From assembly GCF_010729305.1 (NCBI RefSeq), contig NZ_AP022574.1:3038001-3102000 (forward strand): 64,000 nt of DNA. The letters are read 5' to 3'. The stretch comes from Mycolicibacterium psychrotolerans (GTDB taxonomy: Bacteria > Actinomycetota > Actinomycetes > Mycobacteriales > Mycobacteriaceae). Within the stretch, counting starts at the first letter, position 1. The number at the start of each line of letters is the position of its first letter. The translations under genes and the position numbers were made by a program. This document shows positions 1 to 8,874 of the stretch, piece by piece. The notes under the pieces were generated by a model. It saw only the letters and a program-made list of their open reading frames with translations, did no database searches and had not been told where the DNA came from.

Positions 1-903
1 ACGTCGGGTGGGCTGCGGCGGCGCTTCACCCAGCCGACCGGTTCGGTCGAGATCAACGCCAAGCGAGATGGCGCCAGCGCGTGGGCGGGGGTGAGCACCC
101 CCGACTTCGCCGGGGTGTCCACCGATGCCCTGCTCGAGGAGTTGAACACCCGGCTGTCGTGGGCGCGGCGCACCGTCGAGTTGCCCGCGGGCCGCTACGA
201 GACGATCCTGCCGCCGTCCACGGTGGCCGACCTGATGATCTACGTGACGTGGACGATGGGTGGGCGTGGCGCACAGGAGGGCCGCACCGCGCTCGCGGCG
301 CCCGGCGGCGGCACCCGGGTGGGGGAGCGGCTGACGGATCTGCCCCTCACGCTGTACTCCGACCCGCACGCATCGGGGCAGAAGTGCGCGCCGTACGTGG
401 CGGTGTCGACGTCCTCGGAACGAGCCTCGGTGTTCGACAACGGAATGGACATCGAGCGGGTCGACTGGATCCGGGACGGCGTGATCAACGCCCTGGCCTA
501 TCCGCGGGCGGCGGCCGCGGAGTTCGGCGCCCCGGTCGCCATGGGTGCGGACAATCTGCTGATGACCGGAGGGTCGACCGCGCTGCCGGACATGATCGCG
601 TCCACCGAGCGGGGACTGCTGCTCACCACGCTGTGGTACATCCGGGAGGTGGATCCGTCGGTGCTGCTGCTGACCGGCCTGACCCGCGACGGGGTGTATC
701 TGGTGGAGGACGGGGAGGTGACCGCTGCGGTGAACAACTTCCGGTTCAACGAGAGCCCGCTGGACCTGCTGCGCCGGGCCACCGAGGCGGGGCTCAGCGA
801 GGCGACACTGCCGCGCGAGTGGGGCGATTGGGCCACCCGCGCACAGATGCCTTCCCTGCGGATTCCCGACTTCCACATGTCTTCGGTCAGTCAGGCGCAA
901 TAA
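1..903 (+). CDS. TldE/PmbA-family protein, 5'-truncated by window edge
   Basis: The frame is open from base 1 to the TAA at 901-903, so only the C-terminal 300 residues are present. The segments ALPDMIAST, REVDPSVLLLTGLTRDG and VNNFRFNESP match the C-terminal half of the TldD/PmbA fold. No HExxxH zinc motif is visible in this part, which fits a TldE (PmbA) subunit rather than TldD. TldD/TldE pairs act as a cytosolic metalloprotease in modified-peptide maturation and turnover; the TldD partner would be expected just upstream, outside the window. The next gene begins 9 bases downstream on the same strand. The family call is firm; the substrate is unknown. Confidence 0.85.
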   Translation, partial: TSGGLRRRFTQPTGSVEINAKRDGASAWAGVSTPDFAGVSTDALLEELNTRLSWARRTVELPAGRYETILPPSTVADLMIYVTWTMGGRGAQEGRTALAAPGGGTRVGERLTDLPLTLYSDPHASGQKCAPYVAVSTSSERASVFDNGMDIERVDWIRDGVINALAYPRAAAAEFGAPVAMGADNLLMTGGSTALPDMIASTERGLLLTTLWYIREVDPSVLLLTGLTRDGVYLVEDGEVTAAVNNFRFNESPLDLLRRATEAGLSEATLPREWGDWATRAQMPSLRIPDFHMSSVSQAQ

Positions 904-911
904 TCACTCGG

Positions 912-1754
912 GTGAGCGACCGCGCGCTGCCCGAACGGCTGGCCGATCTCGTCGCGCTGTCCTCGGGGGACAGCCGCGCCGACACCATGATCCGGTTGAC
1001 GTGCGGGCGGGCGCTGTCGCTGCCACCGCTGCCGGTGCCTGCGGACCTCGCCGACGGTCGCTCCGATGCCGAGCTGGTGCTGGCCGCGTTCGCCGAGCAG
1101 TTCTGCACCGACGTCACCGGCATCGGCGACAACCAGCGGCAGCGATTCACGCAAGCCTACGGAGACAACGCCTTTCGCGTGGTGGTCGCGGTGTTCGTCG
1201 CCGACTTCGTGCCCCGGGTGTGGGCGGGCTGCGAGGCCCTCGGGCTCGGCAGGCCGGGCTCGGTCTCCGAGGTGGCCTGGGACGCCGACGGAGATCCGGT
1301 GGAGCACCTGCTCGGTGGGTTCGTGCCCGCGGTGGCGCGGCTGCGCGAGCTCGATGCCGTGACCACGGAGGTGGTGCGGCTGCGCGGAGCCGCGGCGCAC
1401 AACTGCCGGCTGTGCAAGTCACTGCGCGAGGCGCATGCCCTCGACGAGGGAGGCTCGGAAGACCTGTACCGCCAGATCGAGGACTTCGAGACGGCGCCGG
1501 ACCTGTCGGAGGCGCACAAGGCGGCGCTGCGTTACGTCGACGCGCTGATCTGGTCGCCGTCGCAGATCGACGACGCGGTGGTGGACGGGGTACACAAGCA
1601 CTTCTCGGAGAAGCAGTCGTTCGAGCTGACGCTGGACGTCATGCGCAACGCCGCCAACAAGATCGCCGTGTCGCTGGGCGCGGACGCGCCTAGGGTGGCC
1701 GAGGGCGCCGAGCGCTACGAGGTGGACGAGGCGGGACAGACGATATTCGCCTGA
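912..1754 (+). CDS. Carboxymuconolactone decarboxylase / AhpD-fold protein
   Basis: This is a 280-residue protein from a GTG at 912, 9 bases after the preceding stop. The C-terminal half carries the CMD/AhpD-type redox segment NCRLCK (Cys165, Cys168) with His175 seven residues later. The family includes thiol-dependent alkylhydroperoxidases and decarboxylases. The N-terminal about 130 residues are an extension not seen in minimal CMD proteins, so this is probably a duplicated or elongated CMD fold. A longer in-frame extension toward base 81 overlaps the tldE gene and was not used. The CxxC makes a peroxidase or thiol-redox role plausible; no substrate can be inferred. Confidence 0.75.
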   Translation: MSDRALPERLADLVALSSGDSRADTMIRLTCGRALSLPPLPVPADLADGRSDAELVLAAFAEQFCTDVTGIGDNQRQRFTQAYGDNAFRVVVAVFVADFVPRVWAGCEALGLGRPGSVSEVAWDADGDPVEHLLGGFVPAVARLRELDAVTTEVVRLRGAAAHNCRLCKSLREAHALDEGGSEDLYRQIEDFETAPDLSEAHKAALRYVDALIWSPSQIDDAVVDGVHKHFSEKQSFELTLDVMRNAANKIAVSLGADAPRVAEGAERYEVDEAGQTIFA

Positions 1755-1782
1755 CCGGCGGTGTGCGACCATGGTGCGCGCC

Positions 1783-1856
1783 GGGGCGGTAGCTCAGTCG
1801 GTCAGAGCCGTGGACTCATAATCCATTGGTCGCGGGTTCGAGCCCCGCCCGCCCCA
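1783..1856 (+). tRNA. tRNA-Met (anticodon CAT), elongator type
   Basis: The 74-nt cloverleaf has acceptor stem GGGGCGG/CCGCCCC, D stem GCTC/GAGC, anticodon stem GTGGA/TCCAT around loop CTCATAA, and T stem GCGGG/CCCGC around TTCGAGC, with discriminator A at 1856. A paired G1-C72 argues against initiator tRNA-fMet, which carries a 1:72 mismatch. A CAT anticodon could also belong to tRNA-Ile2 with modified C34; Met is the simpler reading. CCA is not encoded (ACAGA follows). Confidence 0.9.
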
Positions 1857-1896
1857 CAGAACTTCGAGGTGGACGACAGTCAGACGATCTGTGCGT

Positions 1897-1942
1897 GTGA
1901 ATCACCGCCCGCACCCTTGCGGGATACGGGCGGTGATTTCAC
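1897..1942. terminator. Long hairpin between tRNA-Met and a convergent gene
   Basis: GTGAATCACCGCCCG (1897-1911) pairs with CGGGCGGTGATTTCAC (1927-1942), giving 15 pairs with one bulged T and a 15-nt loop. No U-tract follows, as is common in mycobacteria. Its place between the tRNA (+) and a gene ending at 1969 (-) suggests a bidirectional terminator. Confidence 0.65.
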
Positions 1943-1968
1943 GAGGCGCTATCAGACTCGGGCGTTCC

Positions 1969-2631
1969 TTAGAGCTGTCCGAGGATCTGGTTGAGAAGGT
2001 TGATGATGTTCTGCAGGATGCCACTGAGAATGCCGTTCGGCCCCGCCAGTGCGCACAACAACTGTCCGAGCAGACCATCGGACGGGATCGCCGTGATGAC
2101 CAGGTGGACCTGATTCAGTTGAACCCGAAGACCGAGGAGGTTCAGGTCCAGCGGCCCGAGGGTGAGGTCGAGGACGGAGCAACTGGCCTGCTGGTTCGCG
2201 AGCTGAACCTGGGTGCCATCGGCGGATGTGTACGACGACGGCTGAGCAGGCGCGGCCGGGGGGAACTGAATATCGGCAACGGGCATGGCGACCTGCTGCT
2301 TGACATTGCCCTTGCCGGGGTTCCCGGGTGATCCCGGTCCCTGACCCGGCTTGGGACCCTGTGCCTGGGGCGGGGTCACCAGTCCGGTGAGCTCACCGAG
2401 AAGCGCAATGCCCTTGGGAGCCGACTTATCGGCCTGAGCACTGTTGGCGGTGAAGGTACCGGTGAACACCTGCTCTCCGGTGGCCAGGTCTTTACCGGTG
2501 ACGGCAATGGTCTTCTGGCTGACGGGTGCGTTCGGTGGCTGGGCCGATGCCACGTTCCCTGACACGAACCCGAACAGCGCTACCAGCGCGGTGCTCAGCA
2601 GCACCACCAGCGCCCTTGTTAGTGCTCTCAT
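1969..2631 (-). CDS. Secreted protein of unknown function
   Basis: This is a 220-residue protein. The ATG at 2631 was chosen over longer frames because AAAGGAG lies 7 nt upstream (complement of 2639-2645) and because it opens a clear signal peptide (MRAL..., hydrophobic core, ASA cleavage site near residue 30). The mature protein has a Gly/Pro-rich linker in the middle and a hydrophobic leucine/isoleucine-rich C-terminus ending ILGQL. No catalytic motif was recognised. It is convergent to the tRNA, with a strong hairpin between. Probably an exported mycobacterial protein; function unknown. Confidence 0.75.
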   Translation of the reverse strand: MRALTRALVVLLSTALVALFGFVSGNVASAQPPNAPVSQKTIAVTGKDLATGEQVFTGTFTANSAQADKSAPKGIALLGELTGLVTPPQAQGPKPGQGPGSPGNPGKGNVKQQVAMPVADIQFPPAAPAQPSSYTSADGTQVQLANQQASCSVLDLTLGPLDLNLLGLRVQLNQVHLVITAIPSDGLLGQLLCALAGPNGILSGILQNIINLLNQILGQL

Positions 2632-3068
2632 TAACTGACTCCTTTGTTCCTGCGGGGTGGGAGAGGTGACGCTGCGCCAGTCGGCGCAGAGCCCGCAGGT
2701 GGAGCCCGACCCCCCTAAGGCGGCTCTTCCTGCCCCACCGCCGGGTTTGCCCCGCAGTATTGGTTCTAACCCCAATTCAAGGATCTTTTTTCGTGGGCGT
2801 TAGTTTGCCTTCAAAGGACTAATTAACTGGCGCGTAGCTTTGGACTTGTCAACGTGCAGCTCTACCAGTAGATACTGCCAACGGCCGCCTTGGTGAAAGA
2901 TTGCGGCCGTCAATCCTGGAGTGCCCACGCGGCCCCGGAAGCTTTGCGGCGGCGGCGGCGCGTCCCTCGGGACGGTTCGGGGGACCGAGGGACTCGGTAG
3001 CTGCCTCATACACCGGCGCCGGTGAGGGCGGCCTCGTACTCGCCCGGTGGAACGTGGCGCGCACGGCG
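2632..3068. other. Intergenic stretch, no supported gene
   Basis: These 437 bases lie between the secreted protein (start 2631) and DedA (stop 3069), both on the minus strand. Bases about 2770-2870 are noticeably AT-richer than the surroundings and presumably carry the promoter of the secreted-protein gene. I could not pick a single -35/-10 pair. Open frames here have no recognisable product or ribosome site. Confidence 0.5.
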
Positions 3069-3722
3069 TCAGCGACGCCGCAGCGACTCCCAGTCGTGCT
3101 CGGCTTCGAGTTGCGCGATGAGTCGCGACGTCTGTTCGCGCATGAGCAGGGTCAGGCCGACGCCGATCACGATGGCCACGACGAGCGCGATCCAGGAGAA
3201 TCGCGAGAGCCAGCGCTCGGCGGCGACGCCCGCGTAGTAGATGACGGCGGTGGTGCCGCCGGCCCAAACCACCGCTCCGCCGGCGTTGGCCGCGAGGAAG
3301 CGGGGGTAGCGCATCCTCATGGCGCCGGCCAGCGGACCCGCGAAAATCCGCAGCAGCGCGATGAATCGACCAAAGAACACCGCCCAGACGCCCCACCGTT
3401 CGAACAGGCCCTTCGCCAGCGCGACGTGCCCCGGCCCGAAATGTTTCGGGAAACGGTTGCCCAGTCGTTCGAACAGCGACATCCCGAACCGTCGCCCGAT
3501 CGAGTATCCGATGGTGTCGCCGACGATGGCTCCGGTGGCGGCGGCCGCCGCCACCCCCACCGGGCTGATGTCGAGGGTGTGGCGCGACGACAGCAGCGCG
3601 GCGCTGACCAGTGCGATCTCGCCGGGCAGCGGGATGCCGAGGCTCTCGATGCCGATGACGGCGCCCACCACCAGATACACCGCGATCGGTGGAATCGCCT
3701 GCAGGAGTGCCTCGACGTTCAT
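3069..3722 (-). CDS. DedA-family integral membrane protein
   Basis: The 217-residue polytopic protein has the DedA (VTT/SNARE-associated) signatures: IPLPGE near residue 31, and FFGRFIALLRIFAGPLAG near residues 115-132 containing the G-R-F and Arg residues of the family. DedA proteins are inner-membrane proteins linked to phospholipid (undecaprenyl-phosphate or PE) flipping and envelope homeostasis. The C-terminal tail is charged and cytosolic-looking. It follows the L,D-transpeptidase on the same strand with a 7-base gap, so co-transcription and a shared envelope role are likely. Confidence 0.88.
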   Translation of the reverse strand: MNVEALLQAIPPIAVYLVVGAVIGIESLGIPLPGEIALVSAALLSSRHTLDISPVGVAAAAATGAIVGDTIGYSIGRRFGMSLFERLGNRFPKHFGPGHVALAKGLFERWGVWAVFFGRFIALLRIFAGPLAGAMRMRYPRFLAANAGGAVVWAGGTTAVIYYAGVAAERWLSRFSWIALVVAIVIGVGLTLLMREQTSRLIAQLEAEHDWESLRRR

Positions 3723-3729
3723 GCCGGTG

Positions 3730-4599
3730 CTACAACTGCCAGTCGTTGGAGCCGTCGTGCCGGGAGTACGTGCCGCCGCTGGAGTTCTTCACGACGATGG
3801 GGTCGCCGGCGCCGAAGTTGTCGTAGAACCACTGGGCATTGGCCGGGCTGATGTTGATGCAGCCGTGGCTGACGTCGCGCTTGCCTTGGTCGGCGACCGA
3901 CCAGGGAGCGCTGTGGACGAAGTCGCCGCTGTCGTCGAAGCGGACGGCCAGCTCGACGGTCGTCTTGTATCCGTAGGTGGAGTCGACCGGAACCCCGTAG
4001 GTCGAGGAATCCATCACCACCGACGGCATCTTCTCCTGGACGTAATAGGTCCCGTTCGGCGTCTGGTGGCCGCCGGCGGCCATGCCCATCGACATCGGAA
4101 TCGTCTTCTCCACGGTGCCGTTGCGGGTGATGGTCAGTTGGTGGGTGGCGTCGTCTGCTGTGGCGATGAGGCTGTCGCCGGTCTGGAAGCTCGATACCGC
4201 GCCACCGGCATCGACGGTCACCGCGGTGTGCGCCGGCCAGAATTCGAGTGGGCGCCACCGCAGCTGTGTGGGTGTCATCCAGTAGAACTTGCCCGGAACC
4301 GGCGGGACCGAGGAGACGTGGATGGCGGTTTCGGCGGCGACGGAGTTGTCGACGAGTCCGGGGAAGTCGATGATGATCGGCTGGGCGACGCCGACGGTGG
4401 AACCGTTGACCGGAGCGACTTTCGGCGGACCGAAGGGCGCCACTCCGACGAACGGCGTCGGGTCCTGTCCCGCAGGCGAACCCGCGGCGGGCTGGGCGAC
4501 TGCGGTTCCTGCGCCCACCATCACAACCACGCACACCATCGATGCAATGCCGACTGCCTTGCCGGCGGCGAAGGCCCTTCTCCACGTCAAGTCCGACAT
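3730..4599 (-). CDS. L,D-transpeptidase (YkuD) with Ig-like domain
   Basis: The 289-residue exported enzyme forms 3-3 cross-links in peptidoglycan. The ATG at 4599 has GGAAGG just upstream and opens a signal or anchor segment (residues 14-36). Residues about 60-130 form the Ig-like domain typical of mycobacterial Ldt enzymes. The YkuD domain follows, with His229 and the catalytic motif SHGCIN (Cys247), spaced as in the family H-x(14-17)-[ST]HGC signature. Which Ldt class it belongs to (LdtMt1-5) cannot be decided without alignment. Downstream DedA is 7 bases away. Confidence 0.9.
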   Translation of the reverse strand: MSDLTWRRAFAAGKAVGIASMVCVVVMVGAGTAVAQPAAGSPAGQDPTPFVGVAPFGPPKVAPVNGSTVGVAQPIIIDFPGLVDNSVAAETAIHVSSVPPVPGKFYWMTPTQLRWRPLEFWPAHTAVTVDAGGAVSSFQTGDSLIATADDATHQLTITRNGTVEKTIPMSMGMAAGGHQTPNGTYYVQEKMPSVVMDSSTYGVPVDSTYGYKTTVELAVRFDDSGDFVHSAPWSVADQGKRDVSHGCINISPANAQWFYDNFGAGDPIVVKNSSGGTYSRHDGSNDWQL

Positions 4600-4641
4600 A
4601 CCCGTCCTTCCGTCGTGGCAACAGTGTTCCACAGCGGTGCT

Positions 4642-5472
4642 TCAGTTCTCGGCGTCTCGGGAGGTGAGCTTGACGGAGGACACCGACTGCGTGCCGCTGA
4701 GTCCCTTGAGTTCGACCTCGACCGGCTCCTCGAATTCGATGTCGTCTGACCTCATCGCGTTCCGCAGCTCGCCGCTGACGAGGATCTCGCCGCCGGCCGC
4801 GAGATCTGCGATCCGCGCCGCCATCGCGACATTGCGGCCGAACAGGTCGTCGCCCCGCCGGACCGACGTGCCCGCGTGGATACCGATCCGCACCCGGATG
4901 CCGTCGTAGCGCTCTGTCTCGTCGAGCAGGGCCCGCTGTATGGACATACTGCACCGCACGGCGTCGGCGGGTTCGGCGAAGGCGACCATGAAGCCGTCGC
5001 CCTGGTTCTTGAGGACGTAACCGTGGTGGTCTGCGACCTGCCGCTGGACCAGCCCGTTGTGCCGTTCGAGGACCTTGACCCATTCCCGGTCGCCGAGTGA
5101 CTCGTTGCGTTGCGTGGAACCTTCGATGTCTGAGAAGACCAGCACGACCCGGCCATCGGAGGTGATGCGGGCCAGGTCCGGTCGTTCGACGCGGGCCCAC
5201 GCAGCCAGCTCGTCGACCGAGCTGCGGACGTTGCCGACGATGCCGTGCCGGATCAGCGCGTCGGCGTTCTTCAGTGTGTGGGTGACGGTCTTGACCGCCA
5301 GCGGCGCAACCCCGGGTCGCCTCCGGCGGCCGTCACGCGGTGGACGTTCGCGGCTGCGTCGCAACTCTTTTCGCGCATTCGCGAGTTGGCGCCGCGACAC
5401 GATGAGCAGCACGCCGAGCGTGATCAGCCCTGCCGACAGAATCAGGGCGATGACCAGCAGCGCGATGTCCAC
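4642..5472 (-). CDS. Membrane-anchored class III adenylate cyclase
   Basis: The 276-residue protein has one N-terminal TM helix (residues 3-25), a basic linker, and a class III cyclase domain from about residue 108. Metal-binding aspartates sit in FSDIEGST (Asp115) and NQGDGFM (Asp159). Lys155, four residues before Asp159, fits the adenine-selecting lysine, so cAMP rather than cGMP is the likely product. GRNVAMAAR supplies the Asn/Arg transition-state pair. The start is GTG at 5472. Having all key residues in one chain implies a homodimer with two active sites. The LDT gene lies 42 bases downstream. Confidence 0.88.
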   Translation of the reverse strand: MDIALLVIALILSAGLITLGVLLIVSRRQLANARKELRRSRERPPRDGRRRRPGVAPLAVKTVTHTLKNADALIRHGIVGNVRSSVDELAAWARVERPDLARITSDGRVVLVFSDIEGSTQRNESLGDREWVKVLERHNGLVQRQVADHHGYVLKNQGDGFMVAFAEPADAVRCSMSIQRALLDETERYDGIRVRIGIHAGTSVRRGDDLFGRNVAMAARIADLAAGGEILVSGELRNAMRSDDIEFEEPVEVELKGLSGTQSVSSVKLTSRDAEN

Positions 5473-5692
5473 GCGCTCAGTATGGCAAGAGGCCGGGGTT
5501 CTCCGACGGTGCCGCCGCCCGACGTCTTCTCCAGCCTCGACGGCTTCGGCAGCGTCAACGGCGGCGACTGGGGTGGCTATTGGGCGGCGCGAACACCTAT
5601 CGACTGTTCGCGCAGATGCTGGCCGGAAGCACCGAGGATTGCGCTGTGCGCGACCCCTGGGTCACTCAAATGAGCGAACTACCGGCACAAGT

Positions 5693-8269
5693 TCAGATAC
5701 TCAGGGTGACCGCGGTCACGACGACCTCGACGGTCTTCGCCCCGGCGTCCGACGCGACGACCAGTACGGGCGCCCCGGGTGCCGAAACGACGTGCCCGCC
5801 CGTGACGGCCACGGAATAGCCTGCAGGGAAGGCAATCTCGGGAACCGCGAGGACGGTCTGTGAACCCGCCTCGAAATCGCCCGCGCCGTCGGCCCTTTGG
5901 GTCGCGTACCGCAACGTCATCGTGCCGTCGGTGAAGGCATACGACAGTGGGACTCCCGAGATCACCTGCGGGTACGGCTGAGCCAGCAGCGCGAGCTTCC
6001 CTGTGTCGACGTTGTCGCCCACCGGCGGAAGCGCCGGATCAAGCACCAGCCACTCGGTGTCGGGAGAACCGGTGACATCGCCGACACCGCTGTAGGCCCA
6101 TTCGATCCAGCCCAGGAGTCTGTCCTGCGCCCCGGACATCTCACGGGCCAGGATCGTCAGGTCGTCGGTGGCGCCGAACTCGGTGAGCAGCGCCGGCATG
6201 TCGTGCCGCCTGGCGTAGTGCTGGGCCGCGGCGCCCATCCGGTTCGCGATGAACCCGCAGATCGGCGTCAGTCCACCGCAGTAACCGTGATAGGACAGCA
6301 CGGTGTCGGGATCGTCGACGGGGCCCAGGCTGACGTGCAGCGACAAGACCATCGGGATCTCGGAGACGCCGGGGTTCGGCGGCTCGACGTAGACCGTCGT
6401 GGTGGGGTCGACGGAGCGGATGGCGGCGATCACCTGGTTGTACAGCGGGGTCAGCTGCTGGCGGCCGTAGAAGTCGTTGCCGAGGGCGGCGCGCAACCAC
6501 TTGCTCCCGGGCCACGGCTCGTTGATGATCTCGTAACCGATGACGTCGGTGTTGCCGCTGAACCTGGCCGCGACCTGCTGCCACGTCAGCGCGAAGTGAT
6601 CCGACAGGCCCAGCCCGTCGGGCGCGGATGCGTTGGCCCAGAACATGTCCCAGGCATGCCACTCGGCGGGGTTGGTGAAGTAGTTGCCCGGGAAGCCGTT
6701 GCTCGGATTGGGCAGTCCGCCGTCCTGCGTCGCCCAGTCGGGAGCACCCTCCCCCTGGAACGCCTCGCTGTAGTTGTCCTGATGCATGTCGATCACGGTG
6801 TGGATCCCGTGGGCGGCCAGCGTCTGCACCGTCTGCTCGATCGAGTCGAGGTAGGCGGAGTCGTAGACGCCGGGCTCGGGCTCGATGGCGCTCCAGATGA
6901 CGCCGAGCCGTACGACGTTGAATCCGTTGGCCGCCAGGAACGCGGCGTCGTCGTCACCGAACCCACTGGCCGCCGGTGTGTACGGCGCGATCTTGTACAC
7001 CTCGTTGAGGCCGTGCAGCAGCACGACCTGGCCGGTGCCGTTCGTCACCCACGTCCCCGTGGTCCCCAGCGGGGGGAGCGTTCCGCGCGACGGAGGTGTG
7101 ACGGCGCCGACGACTCCGCCGGAACGGCCGACGACGCCATGACTACCGAGCAACCCGGCGGTGCCGCCCGCGCCGCCGAGGGCGGCCAATCCTGTACCGG
7201 CGCCGCCGGATCCGCCGTGGCCTCCGCTGCCCAGGAACGCCGACCCGTTCCCGCCGGTGCCGCCGCGGCCGCCCCGCAGGCCGTCACCGCCGTCGCCGCC
7301 CACACCGCCGACGCCCAGCACGAATCCGCGCCCTGCACCGCCCGCCCCGCCGGCGCCACCGGCGAGCGCGTCACTGCCCTGCCCACCGCGTCCGCCGGCG
7401 CCGCCGACGCCCATCACGGTGCCGCCCGTGCCGCCGGTCCCTCCGTCGGCACCGGCTCCGCCTTCGCCGCCCCGCCCGCCGACACCGAATGCTCCTGCGC
7501 CGCCACCTTTTCCGCCCGAGACGCCCGCGACGGTGCTGTTCCATCCCGGGCCGCCGTCGCCGAGCAGCCAGCCGGCGTCGCCGCCATCGGGACGCTCGGC
7601 GGTGCCTGCCGTTCCGTTGCCGATCACGTACGAGCCGAACACCCTGTTGATGTAGCTGTCGACGACGAGTCCCACGTCGCTATTGATCCACGCCTGCACC
7701 AGGGTGTGGATCGGGGTGAACACCACGGCCTGCACGAGGGTCGGCACGTCGGTCACATCGACGGGCTCGTTCGCGTCGATGACCTGGGCGGTGCGCTCGG
7801 CGGTCGCGGGCCGCGGCGCGGTGTCGGTGGGGGAGTCCGGTGTCTGCTCGGTCGCGAGCTCGCGACGGGCGGCGGCGGCCGTCAGCCACGCGCCGGGGCC
7901 TGCTCCCTCCGGCCGCTTCGGTGCGCGTCGTGCCGGTGGTTCCGTCCCCTCGCTCGGGGGGTCGTCGTCGATGCGCACGCGTGCCCGTCGTGCAGGCCCT
8001 CGCGCCGGTTCGGAACCCTCGGCGGCCCGCGCGTCATGCCGGGTCCGGTTCGCGATCCGCGCGAAGGGCCGCGCGGTGTCCCGCTCGCCCGGGCCGCTCG
8101 CGGTGTTGCTCTGCGCTCCCGCCCCGGCTCCTGACGCCTGCCCAGACTCCGCGCCGGTTTCGGTGCCGGTGTCCGCGGATGCCACCGCCAGACCGCTGCT
8201 CACCGCCAGGCCGATGCCCAGGGCCACGGCGAGACCCCCGACGCGACCGATACACGACGCCCCTGTCAT
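5693..8269 (-). CDS. Secreted GH5 glycosidase (endoglycoceramidase-like) with PGRS-like linker
   Basis: The 858-residue protein has a signal peptide (cleaved after ASA near 32), a charged disordered region to about 165, a segment PTLVQAVVFTPIHTLVQAW (176-194), and a Gly-rich GGxGG array at about 217-390 like the PGRS part of PE_PGRS proteins but with no PE domain. A GH5 (beta/alpha)8 domain follows from about 405, with LLHGLNEVYK, acid/base Glu584 in IINEP and nucleophile Glu697 in LTEFGA, and a C-terminal beta domain (about 770-858). The RLGV and HQDN-type strands and the C-terminal domain resemble endoglycoceramidase/EGCase-like GH5 enzymes. Substrate is unproven: glycolipid or beta-glucan. 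It stands alone, divergent from the lipoprotein gene. Confidence 0.85.
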   Translation of the reverse strand: MTGASCIGRVGGLAVALGIGLAVSSGLAVASADTGTETGAESGQASGAGAGAQSNTASGPGERDTARPFARIANRTRHDARAAEGSEPARGPARRARVRIDDDPPSEGTEPPARRAPKRPEGAGPGAWLTAAAARRELATEQTPDSPTDTAPRPATAERTAQVIDANEPVDVTDVPTLVQAVVFTPIHTLVQAWINSDVGLVVDSYINRVFGSYVIGNGTAGTAERPDGGDAGWLLGDGGPGWNSTVAGVSGGKGGGAGAFGVGGRGGEGGAGADGGTGGTGGTVMGVGGAGGRGGQGSDALAGGAGGAGGAGRGFVLGVGGVGGDGGDGLRGGRGGTGGNGSAFLGSGGHGGSGGAGTGLAALGGAGGTAGLLGSHGVVGRSGGVVGAVTPPSRGTLPPLGTTGTWVTNGTGQVVLLHGLNEVYKIAPYTPAASGFGDDDAAFLAANGFNVVRLGVIWSAIEPEPGVYDSAYLDSIEQTVQTLAAHGIHTVIDMHQDNYSEAFQGEGAPDWATQDGGLPNPSNGFPGNYFTNPAEWHAWDMFWANASAPDGLGLSDHFALTWQQVAARFSGNTDVIGYEIINEPWPGSKWLRAALGNDFYGRQQLTPLYNQVIAAIRSVDPTTTVYVEPPNPGVSEIPMVLSLHVSLGPVDDPDTVLSYHGYCGGLTPICGFIANRMGAAAQHYARRHDMPALLTEFGATDDLTILAREMSGAQDRLLGWIEWAYSGVGDVTGSPDTEWLVLDPALPPVGDNVDTGKLALLAQPYPQVISGVPLSYAFTDGTMTLRYATQRADGAGDFEAGSQTVLAVPEIAFPAGYSVAVTGGHVVSAPGAPVLVVASDAGAKTVEVVVTAVTLSI
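7100..7627 (-). repeat. PGRS-like glycine-rich repeat region
   Basis: Degenerate GGC/GGN-rich repeats encode about residues 215-390 of the GH5 protein as iterations of GGxGG, opening with a WLLGDGGPG segment that resembles PE_PGRS starts. On the other strand the same bases read as a proline-rich frame, which is an artefact. Confidence 0.75.
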
Positions 8270-8356
8270 GACCTTCTGTATAGGTCACCGGCGACCGCGC
8301 CGGCGGCGAATCGCCGAACGACCGTAACGCCGGGCACCTGAGCTGACACACCAGCA

Positions 8357-8368
8357 CGTGACGTCACG
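8357..8368. promoter_or_regulatory. 12-bp perfect palindrome upstream of GH5 gene
   Basis: CGTGACGTCACG is a perfect palindrome 88 bases before the GH5 start and 164 bases before the divergent lipoprotein start. It is a plausible dimeric regulator site; no regulator can be assigned. Nothing else of note was seen in 8270-8532. Confidence 0.35.
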
Positions 8369-8532
8369 GCATATTTTGCATCGTCGGGGGCGTTCAACTA
8401 GAGCGCCGAGTGGCAGAACCGGGGCAAGATACTCTCTTGCGCTGGTCGAGACGACGGCGGAATGTCAAGATCTAGTCGCTACCCGGGACAACCGGGAACG
8501 CTCGCGGCTCGACGAACAGATGGGAACGCAGT

Positions 8533-8826
8533 ATGAGATCACCGACCAGTCGCCTGTCGCTGGTTGCCGGCGGTATCGCCCTCTCGGCGATGGCGTGGCT
8601 GGCTGTGGGGTGTAGCTCGAACGAGAGCAACGCGCCGGAGACCTCCACCACGACGACAACCACGACCACGACGACCGCCACGACGCCTGCGGCACCGCCG
8701 CCGCCTCCGCCGGCGTCGCCGACGGAGAACGCGCCCCGGACCGCCGGTGGCAACCCGTTCACCTCGATTCCGCCCAACGCGGGTGACAACGGCAGGAACC
8801 CGGGGGCGCCCCGCGCGCCACAGTGA
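8533..8826 (+). CDS. Small Thr/Pro-rich lipoprotein
   Basis: The 97-residue protein has a lipoprotein signal peptide with lipobox LAVGC (Cys27), followed by a polythreonine run, a polyproline run and a low-complexity tail. It has no folded domain; it is likely a surface-exposed lipid-anchored linker or antigen-like protein. The start ATG at 8533 is the first residue giving a normal signal peptide. It ends 48 bases before the S53 peptidase on the same strand and may belong to that transcription unit. No function can be assigned. Confidence 0.72.
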   Translation: MRSPTSRLSLVAGGIALSAMAWLAVGCSSNESNAPETSTTTTTTTTTTATTPAAPPPPPPASPTENAPRTAGGNPFTSIPPNAGDNGRNPGAPRAPQ

Positions 8827-8874
8827 CCGTGGTGAGCCATCTTCACTGAACGACACGCCGGTCTCGCGGCACTG

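Noticed and set aside
81..911. N-terminal extension of the CMD-family gene back to base 81
   Set aside because: It overlaps the tldE coding region in another frame and has an Arg/Gly shadow composition; GTG 912 is the natural start.
1783..1856. tRNA-Met as an integration site for a genomic island
   Set aside because: No integrase, direct repeat of the tRNA 3' end or phage gene was seen nearby; the same holds for tRNA-Val at 63929.
5505..5692. Short pieces reading like a gene remnant in two frames ([10 protein letters not shown], then [15 protein letters not shown])
   Set aside because: They are too short and I could not tie them to a family; a frameshifted relic is possible but unsupported.
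7100..7627. Repeat array considered as CRISPR
   Set aside because: Repeats are degenerate GGN codons within an open frame, without uniform spacers.
7161..7655. A proline-rich open frame opposite the GH5 glycine repeat
   Set aside because: It is the complement of GGC/GGN repeats and has no start context.
8640..8720. Triplet-like ACC/ACG run in the small lipoprotein considered as a microsatellite
   Set aside because: Codons are mixed, so it is selected low-complexity polythreonine rather than a clean slippage tract.
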